In this document: in pieces, positions 7,865-18,428 of the stretch
Layout of the letters: every line of letters starts with the position of its first letter
How positions within the stretch are numbered: position 1 is the stretch's first letter
Origin: Gottfriedia solisilvae
GTDB taxonomy: Bacteria > Bacillota > Bacilli > Bacillales > Bacillaceae_G
Length of the DNA: 64,000 bases
Assembly (NCBI RefSeq): GCF_002128405.1
Contig: NZ_NETJ01000001.1
Span: forward strand, 806,001 to 870,000
Direction: 5' to 3'
The notes under the pieces: model-generated
The model's input: only the letters and a program-made list of their open reading frames with translations
Databases searched by the model: none
What the model was told of the DNA's origin: nothing
Made by a program: the position numbers and the translations under genes

Positions 7865-8776
7865 CTATTGATTATGAAATACTCTTGTAGGTTTGATCAT
7901 ATTTGGATTTTTCGGATTCGGACTATACATCGCAATCACACGTTCATTTTCATTGTATACAGCGATAAATTCTTCTTCCTTTACATTCATTTCATTTTTA
8001 AATTGACTTCCATTAAATACCTTTGCTTCATCTTCTTTATTCACGTTTAGTCGTGGGTAATCACTTAAAGCTTGTTCCATTGAAAGCATGACCTGGTCTA
8101 ATGTACCTTCTACCGCTTTTTCTTCAAGCTCTTCAAACGTAACACAATCATTAATAGTGAATGCGCCAGCTTTTGTTCTAGTTAGATATGACATATGTGC
8201 TGGATACCCTAATATTTCTCCCATTTGCACTGCTAATGTTCGAATATATGTGCCTTTACTACAAAACACTTCAAATTTAAATGAAATTGTTTCGCCCTCA
8301 AATAACTCTCGATCATCAAGTAAAGATAATTCATAAATTGTAATCGTTCTAGTTGGACGCTCTACTTCAATACCCGCTCTGGCGTATTCATAAAGTTTTT
8401 TACCATTTACTTTAACCGCCGAGTACATTGGAGGTGTTTGCTGAATTTCACCTGTTAGCTTGTTAAAAACATCTAATATTTCTTTGCGAGTGATGGTTCG
8501 ATCCACTTTCTTCTCTTCAATTACTTCACCATGTGCATCTTCTGTAGCCGTAGAAAATCCTAAAGTAATTTCACCGATATATTTTTTGCGATCATCCGTT
8601 AAATACGGTATTAATTTTGTGGCTTCACCGACACAAATTGGTAAAACGCCAGTAACTTCTGGATCAAGTGTACCAGTATGTCCAACTTTTTTTGTTTTTA
8701 ATATTTTTCTTATTTTAAACACACAATCATGAGACGTAAGTCCAGTAGGTTTGTTAAGTGCAATGACACCATTCAT
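7865..8776 (-). CDS. truB: tRNA pseudouridine(55) synthase
   Basis: A 303-residue enzyme converting U55 of the tRNA T-loop to pseudouridine. The catalytic aspartate is in GHTGTLDPEVTG near residues 32-43, and the C-terminal PUA-like region is complete. The start MNGVIALNKP at 8776 is preceded by AAGGTGAT; upstream in-frame codons lie inside the rbfA terminator and are unlikely to be used. Lies between rbfA and ribF, as in B. subtilis. Confidence 0.96.
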   Translation of the reverse strand: MNGVIALNKPTGLTSHDCVFKIRKILKTKKVGHTGTLDPEVTGVLPICVGEATKLIPYLTDDRKKYIGEITLGFSTATEDAHGEVIEEKKVDRTITRKEILDVFNKLTGEIQQTPPMYSAVKVNGKKLYEYARAGIEVERPTRTITIYELSLLDDRELFEGETISFKFEVFCSKGTYIRTLAVQMGEILGYPAHMSYLTRTKAGAFTINDCVTFEELEEKAVEGTLDQVMLSMEQALSDYPRLNVNKEDEAKVFNGSQFKNEMNVKEEEFIAVYNENERVIAMYSPNPKNPNMIKPTRVFHNQ

Positions 8777-8811
8777 GTTTATCACCTTATTAATCATTTT
8801 ATGTATTGCAG

Positions 8812-8846
8812 AAAAATGGATAGACGAAGTATCGCCTATCCATTTC
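8812..8846 (-). terminator. Intrinsic terminator between rbfA and truB
   Basis: AAATGGATAG pairs with CTATCCATTT (10 bp) across a short loop, with a T run overlapping the 3' arm on the minus strand. It begins about 12 nt after the rbfA stop and would end or attenuate the infB-rbfA transcript before truB. Confidence 0.75.
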
Positions 8847-8857
8847 ATCTAGTACTA

Positions 8858-9205
8858 TTATTGATTTTCTTTGTTAATTTGAGTTAACAATGATTCAATT
8901 CGGTTACCATAATCCACTGATTCATCAAATTCAAAAATTAATTCAGGCGTCTTACGTAAACGAATACGCTGACCAATTTCAGAACGAATAAATCCTTTTG
9001 CTTTTGCTAATCCAATTAATGTATTTTGACGTTGTTCATCGTCACCTAATACAGAAATATAGACTTTAGCTTGTTGAAGATCTCCTGTTACTTGAACATC
9101 AGTAACTGTTACGAAACCAATTCTGGGATCTTTTATCTTTCTACCGATAATTTCACCAAGTTCTTTCTTCATTTGTTCCCCAACACGATGTGCTCTAACT
9201 TTCAT
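8858..9205 (-). CDS. rbfA: 30S ribosome-binding factor A
   Basis: A 115-residue KH-like maturation factor that binds the 16S rRNA 5' helix during late 30S assembly and cold adaptation. Typical sequence: [18 protein letters not shown] at the N-terminus and the conserved [19 protein letters not shown] region near residues 80-98. Good AGAGGTGA before the ATG. It directly follows infB, whereas in B. subtilis ylxP lies between them. Confidence 0.96.
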   Translation of the reverse strand: MKVRAHRVGEQMKKELGEIIGRKIKDPRIGFVTVTDVQVTGDLQQAKVYISVLGDDEQRQNTLIGLAKAKGFIRSEIGQRIRLRKTPELIFEFDESVDYGNRIESLLTQINKENQ

Positions 9206-9374
9206 ACTTTCACCTCTATCTTACAAAGCAAAACATTTCTGGCTTACATACATTAGTTTAACTAAATGTATTCGATATTATTTATTATACTCAACCAATC
9301 CATCTTTTTACAGAATGGTTCGGTATTTGTCTTATTCTTGTCGGAGCTGAACGAGCTTGCTCCGCTTTTCGTTT

Positions 9375-11552
9375 TTATCGTTTAATTTCTTCCATTACGT
9401 AGGCTTCGATGATGTCGCCTTCTTTAATGTCATTGTACTTTTCGATTGTAATACCACATTCGTAGTTCGTTGCAACTTCTTTCACGTCATCTTTGAAACG
9501 TTTAAGCGTGTCTAGTTGACCTTCAAATACAACAATACCATCACGGATTAGACGTACTCCACTATCGCGAGTAATTTTACCATCGATTACGTAACAACCA
9601 GCAATTGTTCCAACTTTAGATACTTTGAATACTTGTCGAACTTCAGCTTGACCAATAACTTTCTCTTCAAACTCAGGGTCCAACATACCTTTCATAGCAG
9701 CTTCGATTTCTTCAATTGCTTTGTAAATGATGCGGTGTAGACGAATATCTACATTTTCTAAGTCCGCAGTACGTTTTGCATTTACATCTGGACGTACGTT
9801 AAATCCAATAATAATAGCATTTGATGCAGATGCTAAAATAACATCAGATTCAGTGATTGCACCAGCGCCAGTGTGAATGATTTTAACTTTAACGCCTTCA
9901 ACTTCAATTTTTTGTAGAGATGCAGCCATTGCTTCTACAGAACCTTGAACGTCAGCTTTAACAATTAAATTAATTTCTTTTACATTACCTTCTTGAATTT
10001 GTGCAAATAAATCTTCAAGTGATAATTTTGAGCTTTCACTTCTTTGTTCAAGAACTGCTTTAGATGCACGAGCTTCCCCAACTTGACGAGCACGTTTTTC
10101 ATCAGCAAATACCATAAAGCGGTCACCTGCTTGAGGTACTTCATTTAATCCTGTAATTTCAACAGGAGTAGATGGACCAGCTTCTTTAATACGACGACCT
10201 AAATCATTTACCATTGCACGTACACGTCCAAATGATGTACCAACTACGATTGGGTCACCAACTTTTAATGTTCCATTTTGAACTAAAAGTGTAGCTACAG
10301 AACCTTTACCTTTATCTAACTCAGCCTCGATTACAGTACCAACTGCTTTACGAGTATCGTTTGCTTTATATTCTTCTACTTCACTTACTAGAAGAATCAT
10401 TTCTAATAATTGATCTACACCTTCACCGTTTAATGCAGAGATTGGAACGAAGATTGTGTCTCCACCCCATGCTTCAGAAACTAAACCATATTCAGTTAGT
10501 TCTTGCATTACGCGATCAGGATTTGCTGCTTCTTTATCCATTTTATTAACTGCAATAATAATTGGTACTTCTGCCGCTTTTGCGTGGTTAATTGCTTCCA
10601 CTGTTTGAGGCATAACACCGTCATCAGCAGCTACAACAATAATTGTGATATCAGTTACTTGAGCTCCACGAGCACGCATCGTTGTAAATGCAGCGTGACC
10701 TGGTGTATCTAAGAAAGTAATTTTCTTACCTTCAATGTCAACTTGGTATGCACCAATATGCTGAGTGATACCACCTGCTTCACCAGCAGTTACTTTTGAT
10801 TTACGGATATAGTCAAGTAATGTCGTTTTACCATGGTCAACGTGACCCATAATTGTTACAACAGGAGGACGTTCTGATAATTGAGACTCATCATCTTCCT
10901 CATCAATAAAGCTTTCGAAATCAGAATCGTCAACAATAACTTCTTCCTCTACTTCAACACCATAATCACTAGCTAGTAATTCAATCGTGTCTTTATCAAG
11001 GTCTTGATTAATTGTTGCCATAATTCCAAGTAAAAATAATTTTTTAATTAATTCAGATGGTTCTTTACCTAATTTTTTTGCAAGCTCAGATACTTTTAAA
11101 GAACCTGAGAAAACGATTTTATTTGAATTGTTCTCAGTTGAGTTGTTTTTATGATTCATATTTTGGTTGCCTTTCTTATTCCCATTCGTTTGTCGATCTT
11201 CATTTTGACTGCTTTGCTTTTGGCTATCAGTCTTTTTCTTTTTATTACTGTTCTTTTTTGATTTCACTTTTGTGTCTTCTAGTTGGTAGTCTACTTCAAT
11301 ATCAAGTTCATCACTTGTTTCAAAATTTAACGCAGGTATTACCTTAATAGAAGGTTTTGATGCTGCTTTTTGGGGTTGTTTTACCTCTACAGACTTTGGT
11401 TGAAAACTACTATTTAATTTTTCAACAATATCCTCAGCAATTGTGGCCATATGATTTTTTACTTCTATTTTTAAATCCTTGAGTCTTTCAATAATTTCTT
11501 TACTTGAAACATTTTGCTTTTTAGCATACTCATAAATTCTAATTTTCGTCAT
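9375..11552 (-). CDS. infB: Translation initiation factor IF-2
   Basis: A 725-residue GTPase that brings initiator fMet-tRNA to the 30S subunit. The N-terminal IF2N module is followed by a low-complexity linker rich in K, N, Q and S (about residues 95-150). The G domain carries [10 protein letters not shown] (G1), DTPGHAAF (G3) and NKMD (G4), with the usual C-terminal beta-barrel and fMet-tRNA-binding domains. ATG start 23 bp after ylxQ. A second IF2N motif around residues 150-200 precedes the G domain. Confidence 0.98.
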   Translation of the reverse strand: MTKIRIYEYAKKQNVSSKEIIERLKDLKIEVKNHMATIAEDIVEKLNSSFQPKSVEVKQPQKAASKPSIKVIPALNFETSDELDIEVDYQLEDTKVKSKKNSNKKKKTDSQKQSSQNEDRQTNGNKKGNQNMNHKNNSTENNSNKIVFSGSLKVSELAKKLGKEPSELIKKLFLLGIMATINQDLDKDTIELLASDYGVEVEEEVIVDDSDFESFIDEEDDESQLSERPPVVTIMGHVDHGKTTLLDYIRKSKVTAGEAGGITQHIGAYQVDIEGKKITFLDTPGHAAFTTMRARGAQVTDITIIVVAADDGVMPQTVEAINHAKAAEVPIIIAVNKMDKEAANPDRVMQELTEYGLVSEAWGGDTIFVPISALNGEGVDQLLEMILLVSEVEEYKANDTRKAVGTVIEAELDKGKGSVATLLVQNGTLKVGDPIVVGTSFGRVRAMVNDLGRRIKEAGPSTPVEITGLNEVPQAGDRFMVFADEKRARQVGEARASKAVLEQRSESSKLSLEDLFAQIQEGNVKEINLIVKADVQGSVEAMAASLQKIEVEGVKVKIIHTGAGAITESDVILASASNAIIIGFNVRPDVNAKRTADLENVDIRLHRIIYKAIEEIEAAMKGMLDPEFEEKVIGQAEVRQVFKVSKVGTIAGCYVIDGKITRDSGVRLIRDGIVVFEGQLDTLKRFKDDVKEVATNYECGITIEKYNDIKEGDIIEAYVMEEIKR

Positions 11553-11575
11553 ACGTTCACCCCCAGATTAGTCCA

Positions 11576-11875
11576 TTAATTTAATAATGTCTGAAGTTTT
11601 GTCGCAAATCCTGGATCAGTAATTGCAACGACCACGCGAGCGTCTTTCCCAATAGCGTGCCCTAAATCATAACGATTTTCAACAAACACAAGTGGTGTCT
11701 TATAAAAAGTTGTCTTATCTCTGATTTTTTTTGCTGTTAATTCAGAAGCATCTTTTGATAAGATAACAAGTTTGGCTCTTTTTTGCTGAACTTCTTTAAC
11801 AACTAATTCTTCACCTGAAACCACTTTTCGAGCTCTAGCTGCAAGTCCTAATAAGGACAATCCTTTATTACTCAT
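11576..11875 (-). CDS. ylxQ: L7Ae/L30e-family RNA-binding protein YlxQ
   Basis: A 99-residue L7Ae-like protein ([21 protein letters not shown]...), the family of kink-turn-binding ribosomal proteins. Its exact role in bacilli is not settled. Overlaps ylxR by four bases (ATGA) and precedes infB, the conserved order of the nusA-infB operon. Confidence 0.93.
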   Translation of the reverse strand: MSNKGLSLLGLAARARKVVSGEELVVKEVQQKRAKLVILSKDASELTAKKIRDKTTFYKTPLVFVENRYDLGHAIGKDARVVVAITDPGFATKLQTLLN

Positions 11876-12153
11876 ACTTTGTCCTGTTCAACAAAAGCCA
11901 AAAGTTCTTCATATAAATTTGAATCAATTTTTGCATTTAATTGTTGTTCCAATGTATTTTTTTGCTGGGCTAGTTTTACAACTTCTGCTGACCTTGTAAG
12001 ATAAGCACCACGCCCAGATTTTTTACCTGATGGGTCAATTGAAACTTCCCCTTCTTTAGAACGAACAACACGAATTAATTCTTTTTTAGGTTTCATTTCT
12101 TGTGTAACTACACACTTACGTAACGGAATTTTTCGATTCATGAGTTGACTCAC
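11872..12153 (-). CDS. ylxR: YlxR family RNA-binding protein (RnpM)
   Basis: A 93-residue DUF448 protein. The family hallmark RKCVVTQ opens the protein and GRGAYL lies near residues 49-54. Homologues have been reported to bind RNase P RNA and to influence transcription of other genes. Overlaps nusA by four bases (ATGA), implying translational coupling. Confidence 0.94.
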   Translation of the reverse strand: MSQLMNRKIPLRKCVVTQEMKPKKELIRVVRSKEGEVSIDPSGKKSGRGAYLTRSAEVVKLAQQKNTLEQQLNAKIDSNLYEELLAFVEQDKV

Positions 12154-13271
12154 TCCTCATTAAAGTCTTCAGCGTAAGCATCATACTCATCTTTTGAAGC
12201 ATGTACTGGAGTTGATGTTTGATAATCAATACCAAGTTTATCTGCATCAGATTGTGATTTTATATCAATTTTCCAACCTGTTAAACGTGCAGCTAAACGT
12301 GCGTTTTGACCTCTTTTTCCAATTGCAAGAGAAAGTTGATGATCAGGTACTACTACAGTTGTTGCTTTTTCCTCTTCATTAACAAGTACTTGAATAACTT
12401 GTGAAGGGCTTAATGCATTTGCAACGAATTCAACTGGATCACTAGACCAACGAACAATGTCGATTTTCTCGCCTTTTAATTCGTTTACGATCGACTGTAC
12501 ACGTTGACCTTTTTGTCCAACACAAGCACCTACAGGATCTAAATCTGAATTACTTGTATATACAGAGATTTTAGAACGGTCTCCTGCTTCACGAGCAACA
12601 GATCGAATTTCTACAATACCATCATAAATTTCTGGTACCTCTGTTTCAAATAAGCGTTTTAGAAGACCAGGATGAGTACGTGAAACAAAAATTTGAGGAC
12701 CCTTTGAAGTTTTCTCAACTTTTGTTACAAATACTTTAATTCTATCATGGATTTTATATTTTTCTGTAGGTATTTGCTCTGTCACAGGAAGTACTGCTTC
12801 GATTTTGCCTAAGTTTACATATATTGCACGAGAATCGATACGTTGAACTGTACCTGTCATCATATCTTCTTGACGATCAATATATTCTGAGTAAATGACA
12901 CCACGTTCTGCTTCACGTACTCGTTGAGTTACGACTTGTTTCGCAGTTGTAGCAGCAACTCGACCAAAATCTTTAGGCGTTACTTCTAATTCAATAATGT
13001 CGCCAACGATAAAGTTTGGATTGTGTTGGCGAGCTTCTTCAACAGTAATTTCTAAACGTGTATCAAACACATTGCTAACTACTTCTTTTCTAGCAAAAAC
13101 ACGAATTGATCCATTATGTAAGTTAAAGTCAACTCGAACGTTTTGTGCTTGATTAAAATTACGTTTGTAAGCAGAAATTAAAGCTGCTTCAATCGCTTCA
13201 ATTACTACGTCCTTACTTATTCCTTTTTCTTTTTCAATAATTTCCAGTGCTGTTATTAACTCCGAACTCAT
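12150..13271 (-). CDS. nusA: Transcription elongation/termination factor NusA
   Basis: A 373-residue NusA of the short Firmicutes form without C-terminal acidic repeats. It has an N-terminal RNA polymerase-binding domain, an S1 domain (about residues 135-200) and two KH domains (GACVGQKGQRVQSIVNEL and LAIGKRGQNARLAARL). It modulates pausing and intrinsic termination. Follows rimP by 16 bp and overlaps ylxR. Confidence 0.98.
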   Translation of the reverse strand: MSSELITALEIIEKEKGISKDVVIEAIEAALISAYKRNFNQAQNVRVDFNLHNGSIRVFARKEVVSNVFDTRLEITVEEARQHNPNFIVGDIIELEVTPKDFGRVAATTAKQVVTQRVREAERGVIYSEYIDRQEDMMTGTVQRIDSRAIYVNLGKIEAVLPVTEQIPTEKYKIHDRIKVFVTKVEKTSKGPQIFVSRTHPGLLKRLFETEVPEIYDGIVEIRSVAREAGDRSKISVYTSNSDLDPVGACVGQKGQRVQSIVNELKGEKIDIVRWSSDPVEFVANALSPSQVIQVLVNEEEKATTVVVPDHQLSLAIGKRGQNARLAARLTGWKIDIKSQSDADKLGIDYQTSTPVHASKDEYDAYAEDFNEE

Positions 13272-13287
13272 TAAAAGTACCCCCTAC

Positions 13288-13761
13288 TTAGAAAAACGTC
13301 ACAGCAAGCCTTGCACTTGCGATTTTTTGCGTTGGTATTGTAATCATTTTTTTTCTTGTTTTAATCGTTAATTCAAGTTGAACTTCCTCAGAAGAATAAG
13401 AAATTAATTTACCTTCAAATTTCTTCTCATCTTGAATTGGTTCATATGTCTTGATATTAACTTGCTTTCCAATTGCCTTTAAAAAATCTTGTTCTTTCTT
13501 TAATGGACGTTCAGCACCTGGCGAAGAAACATCTAAAAAGTATAGATTTTCAATTGGATCTTTTTCATCTAAAATTTCACTAAGTCTTTCACTCACCGCA
13601 GCACATTGCTCCAAATCAATTCCAGACTCATTATCTATAAATACTCGAAGGAACCAGTCTTTTCCTTCTTTTACGTATTCGACATCAACTAATTCTAATC
13701 CTAGTTGTTCTATAATTGGTTGTGCTAATTCAGTAACAACCTCTGTGACCTTCTTACTCAA
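13288..13761 (-). CDS. rimP: Ribosome maturation factor RimP
   Basis: A 157-residue 30S maturation factor ([17 protein letters not shown]..., ending ARLAVTFF). The start is a TTG at 13761, placed 7 nt after AAGGAGGA and matching the B. subtilis N-terminus; an in-frame TTG further upstream lies within the Shine-Dalgarno itself. The [15 protein letters not shown] motif typical of the family is intact. First gene of the nusA-infB operon. Confidence 0.96.
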   Translation of the reverse strand: MSKKVTEVVTELAQPIIEQLGLELVDVEYVKEGKDWFLRVFIDNESGIDLEQCAAVSERLSEILDEKDPIENLYFLDVSSPGAERPLKKEQDFLKAIGKQVNIKTYEPIQDEKKFEGKLISYSSEEVQLELTIKTRKKMITIPTQKIASARLAVTFF

Positions 13762-13796
13762 GAAGAATCCTCCTTCCAAACATTACAAGATGAAAA

Positions 13797-13818
13797 TTCC
13801 CTGCTATTTAGCAGGGAA
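13797..13818 (-). other. GC-rich hairpin upstream of rimP
   Basis: TTCCCTGCT and AGCAGGGAA form a perfect 9-bp stem with a four-base loop, followed by ATTTTCATC on the minus strand. It abuts the candidate rimP -10 box, so a transcript starting there would contain only part of it. It could be a weak terminator for polC readthrough. Confidence 0.5.
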
Positions 13819-13848
13819 ATTATCTTTAGTATTTCCAATTTACGTAAA
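13819..13848 (-). promoter_or_regulatory. Candidate sigma-A promoter of rimP-nusA-infB
   Basis: TTTACG (13848-13843), an 18-bp spacer and GATAAT (13824-13819) on the minus strand, in the only sizeable gap before this operon. The -35 is imperfect, and an alternative TTGTCA lies slightly upstream. Confidence 0.4.
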
Positions 13849-13913
13849 AATCGTTAGTAAAAACTTTGACAATTAATACGAAAAAGATGAATCGGGTCTT
13901 TAGGGTAATAAGA

Positions 13914-13936
13914 AAGAGCAGGTTGCCCCTGCTCTT
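13914..13936 (-). terminator. polC intrinsic terminator
   Basis: AAGAGCAGG pairs with CCTGCTCTT in a perfect 9-bp stem with a five-base loop, followed by TCTTATT on the minus strand. The T-run is short but the stem is strong. Confidence 0.7.
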
Positions 13937-14003
13937 AAAGAAATTCCCGCGCTAAAATTACATCTGTACTAACTATACCATAATTCCCAAGTTTTGCAAA
14001 CTG

Positions 14004-17000
14004 TTAAAACCCGTCAAATAAGGATAGTTGATTTTGATCAGGTAAATCTTGTAAACAGCCTTGTTTATCTAAATATTCAAGAACTGTTTTTGAAATCTTA
14101 CTTCTTTGTTGTAAGTCTTCCTTCGATAAAAATTCGCCATTTTCTCTAGCTAAAACAATATTTTTTGCCGCATTTGTTCCTAAACCAGGAATTGCATTAA
14201 ATGGAGGGATTAATTTATTTCCATTCACTAAAAATTCATCTGCACTTGATTTATATAAATCCATTCGTTCAAAAGAATACCCTCGTTCACACATTTCTAA
14301 AGCTAATTCAAGAACAGTCATTAAACTTCTTTCTTTAACAGAAGCATCTAAACCTTTAATGGCGATTTCTTCTATTTTTGCTTTAATCGTACTAGGTCCG
14401 GCTACCATTGCTTCGATGTCAAAATCTTCAGCTCGAACTGTAAAATAAGCAGCATAATAAAGAATTGGATGATGAACTTTGAAATAAGCAATACGAACAG
14501 CCATTAATACATAGGCAGCTGCGTGGGCTTTAGGGAACATGTACTTGATTTTTTTACATGAATCAATATACCATGCTGGCACTTTATTATTTCTCATTTC
14601 TTCTTCCCACTCTGGTGGTACACCTTTACCTTTACGAACAGATTCCATTATTTTAAATGCTAGTGATGGTTCCAGTCCTTGATAAATTAAATAAACCATT
14701 ATATCATCACGACAACCAATTACTTCTGATAGTGTACAAGTGCCGCTATTTATTAATTCAGATGCATTTCCTAGCCAAACGTCTGTACCATGTGATAGAC
14801 CCGAAATTTGCACTAGCTCAGAAAACGTAGATGGTTTTGTTTCTTCTAACATTTGTCGTACGAATTTTGTACCAAATTCTGGTATCCCATATGTCCCAGT
14901 TTTACAACCGATTTGAGTTTCTGTTACACCAAGTGGTTCTGGGCCAGCAAAGATTTTCATTACTTCTGGGTCATCTGTCGGGATTGTTTTTGGATCAATC
15001 CCACTTAAGTCTTGAAGCATACGGATAACTGTAGGATCATCGTGTCCAAGTATATCAAGCTTTAATAAGTTATCATGTATAGAATGGAAATCAAAATGTG
15101 TTGTTTTCCATTCAGATTTTACATCATCTGCTGGAAATTGGATTGGAGAAAAATCATAAATATCCATATAATCTGGAACAACGATAATACCACCTGGATG
15201 CTGTCCTGATGTTCTTTTTACGCCAGTACATCCCATTGCTAAACGATCAAACTCAGCACCTCTTAACATTAAGTTGTGATCATTCGCATAGCCCCTTACA
15301 TATCCATAGGCAGTTTTATCTGCAACAGTTCCGATTGTACCAGCTCTATATACATAATCCTCTCCGAATAGTACTTTTGTATAGTTATGAGCGGTTGGTT
15401 GATATTCACCACTAAAGTTCAAATCAATATCGGGTACTTTATCCCCTTTAAATCCAAGGAATGTTTCGAACGGAATATCATGACCATCCTTCTTATAAGC
15501 AGTTCCACATTCAGGACAATCTTGATTTGGTAAATCAAAACCTGAACCTACAGAACCATCATTGAAAAACTCCGAGTGTTTACAATTCGGACATACATAA
15601 TGTGGTGGTAATGGATTTACTTCAGTAATTTCTGTCATTGTTGCGACCAGTGACGAACCTACAGAACCACGTGACCCTACTAGATAACCATCATCTAATG
15701 ATTTTTTAACAAGCTTATGTGAAATTAAATAAATAACCGCAAAACCATGTCCTATAATACTTTTTAATTCTTTTTCAAGCCTAGCTTCTACAATTTCAGG
15801 TAAATCTTCGCCATAGATTGAACGAGCCATACTGTAACTCATATTACGGACTTCATCTTCCGCTCCTTCAATTTTAGGAGTATAAAGATCGTCTTTAATT
15901 GGTTTGATATCTTCTATTAAACTAGATATCTTCTGAGTATTTGTTACTACTATTTCTTTTGCTTTTTCATCACCTAAGAATGCAAAAGCCTTTAACATTT
16001 CATCCGTCGTTCTAAAATGAACATCTGGTAAACGATGTCTGTTTAAAGGATTCGCTCCGCCTTGCGAACCAATTAGAATTTTACGGTAAATTTGATCTTC
16101 TTTTTGTAGGTAATGAACATTCCCAGTACCTACGACAATCTTTTCCGCTTTTTCAGCCATTTTCACTAATTTCGTAATGACTTCTCTTAAGTGCTGTTCA
16201 TTTCGAACGATTTCTAACTCAACTAAGTGTAATAAGACCTCAGGTGGCATGACTTCTATATAATCATAGAATTCCATTAATTTTTCTGCTTCTTCAGGTG
16301 ACTTTTGCACACTTGCTTCAAATACTTCACCTTTATCACAAGCCGACCCTACTAATAAACCTTCTCGATGTTTAACTAATAAAGATTTTGGAACTCTCGC
16401 TACGCGATGATGATAATGAATATGAGAATAAGAAACTAGTTTAAATAAGTTTTTAAGTCCAACTTCGTTTGTAGCTAACAATGTTGCATGTGATGGACGA
16501 GCACGTTTATATGCATCACCTTTACCCATATTGTTATTTAATTCATCATGGTAATTCATACCTTGTTCCGCTGCATCTTTTAACATTTTAATCATTAAGA
16601 AGCCTGTTGCTTCAGCATCATAAATTGCACGGTGATGTTGTGTTAAATTAATATCGAATTTTTTACAAAGTGTATTCAAACGGAAATTTTTGAAATCAGG
16701 ATATAAATTTCGCGCAAGTTCTAGTGTATCGATTACGCCATTTTCAGTAATGCCAATCTCATATTTTTTGAATCCCATTTGGATAAAGCCCATATCAAAG
16801 GATGCATTATGTGCAACCAATATACAATCTTCCATCCATTCTTTGAATTCACGTAAAACTACATCAACATTAGGTGCATCTTTCACCATTTCATCCGTTA
16901 TACCAGTCAATTCAATCGTTGTAGCAGAAAGAGGATGATGCGGATTTGCAAATCGTTCAAAGCGGTCTATTATTTCACCATTATGAATTTTTACAGCTGC

Positions 17001-18311
17001 TAATTCAATAATCGTGTCATATACAGCAGAAAGTCCTGTTGTTTCAACGTCAAATACAACATAAGTTGCATCATCTAAAGAAACATGAGAAGGATTATAT
17101 GCTGTTGGGACACCATCATTCACTAAATTGATTTCTACACCATATAAAATTTTGATCCCGTGCTTTTTACCTGCTCCAAACGCTTCTGGAAAAGATTGGA
17201 CTACAGCGTGATCAGTAATCGCAATTGCTTCGTGGCCAAATTTACTTGCTTGTTTCACTAAATCACCCGCAGATACGACTGAATCCATTTGACTCATATG
17301 AGTATGAGCATGCAATTCGATTCGACGTTCTCCCTCTGGTGCTTCGTCTTTACGTTCATCAGGTGTTATTTCATTAATATCATTCGCAATCATGACTAAA
17401 TCGCGTACAAATGTATCATTTTGGACAGACCCTCTAACTTTTAACCACATACCTTTTTTAATTTTATTAAGCATCGGTATGTCTTCTTTATCTCGTGAGA
17501 ACATCTTAACAAGTATTGAGCTCGTATAATCAGTTATTTTAAATGTAATTAATACACGGCCGCTTTTTAATTCACGTACATCAGAATCAAAAACATAGCC
17601 CTGTATTATTACTCGTTTTTCTTCTTCTATTATTGATGAAATTGTATTAATCTCGTTTTCTTTAATATAATAACCGACAACTAATGGACCTTGTGGCTCT
17701 TCTCCGTCAGCTTCCTCGGCTTCACGTTTATCTAATTCAACGAGTACTTCCATTGCACGCTTTCGATCTTCCTCTGCTTTTTTCTCAAGGAATACATTTT
17801 TTTCTTCAATATTATCGTTTATCTTATTTTCAAAAAACAACTTTGGAAAGCCGACATTTTGATAAAGTTCTTGAAGCTGTGGTGCGTATCTATTTGTAAA
17901 TGCATTTTCTTCAATGACGCTATTTAAATTAATGCAAACTTTATTTTTTTCAACCGAAGGGATTGCACTTTCAATATGATGGAGGATCGGTGATTTTGAA
18001 TCAACCGATTGAATCATATAAGACCAATAATCGATTACTTTTTGCTCCTCAACAATTGTATTATCAGTTTTAATAACGACAGAGATATCTGCTATATGTT
18101 TAAAAGTTCTTAATAAATTCGTAACGAATATTTGGAACGTAGCAAAAGGTAAAACATTTTCAATTTTAAATGTAAACTGCCATTTTCTTTCGCTTTTATT
18201 AACCTCAAGATTTACGATTTCCCCGTTGTTAAAATACGTTTCACGAAATTCTTGCGGAAATTGAAGCTGATCTAATAAAAGCTGAAAACGTTCCTGTCGA
18301 GTTTGTCCCAT
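14004..18311 (-). CDS. polC: DNA polymerase III PolC-type alpha subunit
   Basis: A 1435-residue replicative polymerase with built-in proofreading, matching B. subtilis PolC (1437). Order: N-terminal and OB domains, a PHP domain ([10 protein letters not shown], near residue 333) split by a DnaQ-type 3'-5' exonuclease ([11 protein letters not shown], near 420), a four-cysteine zinc motif (CPNC ... CPEC), then the catalytic [13 protein letters not shown] segment. The C-terminus carries a helix-hairpin-helix region. ATG preceded by a weak GGTGA. Follows proS after a terminator. Confidence 0.98.
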   Translation of the reverse strand: MGQTRQERFQLLLDQLQFPQEFRETYFNNGEIVNLEVNKSERKWQFTFKIENVLPFATFQIFVTNLLRTFKHIADISVVIKTDNTIVEEQKVIDYWSYMIQSVDSKSPILHHIESAIPSVEKNKVCINLNSVIEENAFTNRYAPQLQELYQNVGFPKLFFENKINDNIEEKNVFLEKKAEEDRKRAMEVLVELDKREAEEADGEEPQGPLVVGYYIKENEINTISSIIEEEKRVIIQGYVFDSDVRELKSGRVLITFKITDYTSSILVKMFSRDKEDIPMLNKIKKGMWLKVRGSVQNDTFVRDLVMIANDINEITPDERKDEAPEGERRIELHAHTHMSQMDSVVSAGDLVKQASKFGHEAIAITDHAVVQSFPEAFGAGKKHGIKILYGVEINLVNDGVPTAYNPSHVSLDDATYVVFDVETTGLSAVYDTIIELAAVKIHNGEIIDRFERFANPHHPLSATTIELTGITDEMVKDAPNVDVVLREFKEWMEDCILVAHNASFDMGFIQMGFKKYEIGITENGVIDTLELARNLYPDFKNFRLNTLCKKFDINLTQHHRAIYDAEATGFLMIKMLKDAAEQGMNYHDELNNNMGKGDAYKRARPSHATLLATNEVGLKNLFKLVSYSHIHYHHRVARVPKSLLVKHREGLLVGSACDKGEVFEASVQKSPEEAEKLMEFYDYIEVMPPEVLLHLVELEIVRNEQHLREVITKLVKMAEKAEKIVVGTGNVHYLQKEDQIYRKILIGSQGGANPLNRHRLPDVHFRTTDEMLKAFAFLGDEKAKEIVVTNTQKISSLIEDIKPIKDDLYTPKIEGAEDEVRNMSYSMARSIYGEDLPEIVEARLEKELKSIIGHGFAVIYLISHKLVKKSLDDGYLVGSRGSVGSSLVATMTEITEVNPLPPHYVCPNCKHSEFFNDGSVGSGFDLPNQDCPECGTAYKKDGHDIPFETFLGFKGDKVPDIDLNFSGEYQPTAHNYTKVLFGEDYVYRAGTIGTVADKTAYGYVRGYANDHNLMLRGAEFDRLAMGCTGVKRTSGQHPGGIIVVPDYMDIYDFSPIQFPADDVKSEWKTTHFDFHSIHDNLLKLDILGHDDPTVIRMLQDLSGIDPKTIPTDDPEVMKIFAGPEPLGVTETQIGCKTGTYGIPEFGTKFVRQMLEETKPSTFSELVQISGLSHGTDVWLGNASELINSGTCTLSEVIGCRDDIMVYLIYQGLEPSLAFKIMESVRKGKGVPPEWEEEMRNNKVPAWYIDSCKKIKYMFPKAHAAAYVLMAVRIAYFKVHHPILYYAAYFTVRAEDFDIEAMVAGPSTIKAKIEEIAIKGLDASVKERSLMTVLELALEMCERGYSFERMDLYKSSADEFLVNGNKLIPPFNAIPGLGTNAAKNIVLARENGEFLSKEDLQQRSKISKTVLEYLDKQGCLQDLPDQNQLSLFDGF

Positions 18312-18356
18312 TTTTTCACCAACCTTCGAATATTACAAATGTGAATACATAACAGA

Positions 18357-18381
18357 AAGTACCTCTAAAAAGAGGTACTTT
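18357..18381 (-). terminator. proS intrinsic terminator
   Basis: AAAGTACCTCT pairs with AGAGGTACTTT (11 bp) across a short T loop on the minus strand, between proS and polC. T-run after the stem is short, so partial readthrough into polC is likely. Confidence 0.75.
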
Positions 18382-18428
18382 ATTTGTTTTGTTTTAACGC
18401 CTTTTTTTAGCGTATGAACTTAGCTATT

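Noticed and set aside
9342-9364. CGGAGC/GCTCCG hairpin as infB terminator
   Set aside because: On the minus strand no T-run follows; only the plus-strand side is T-rich, where no gene is transcribed.
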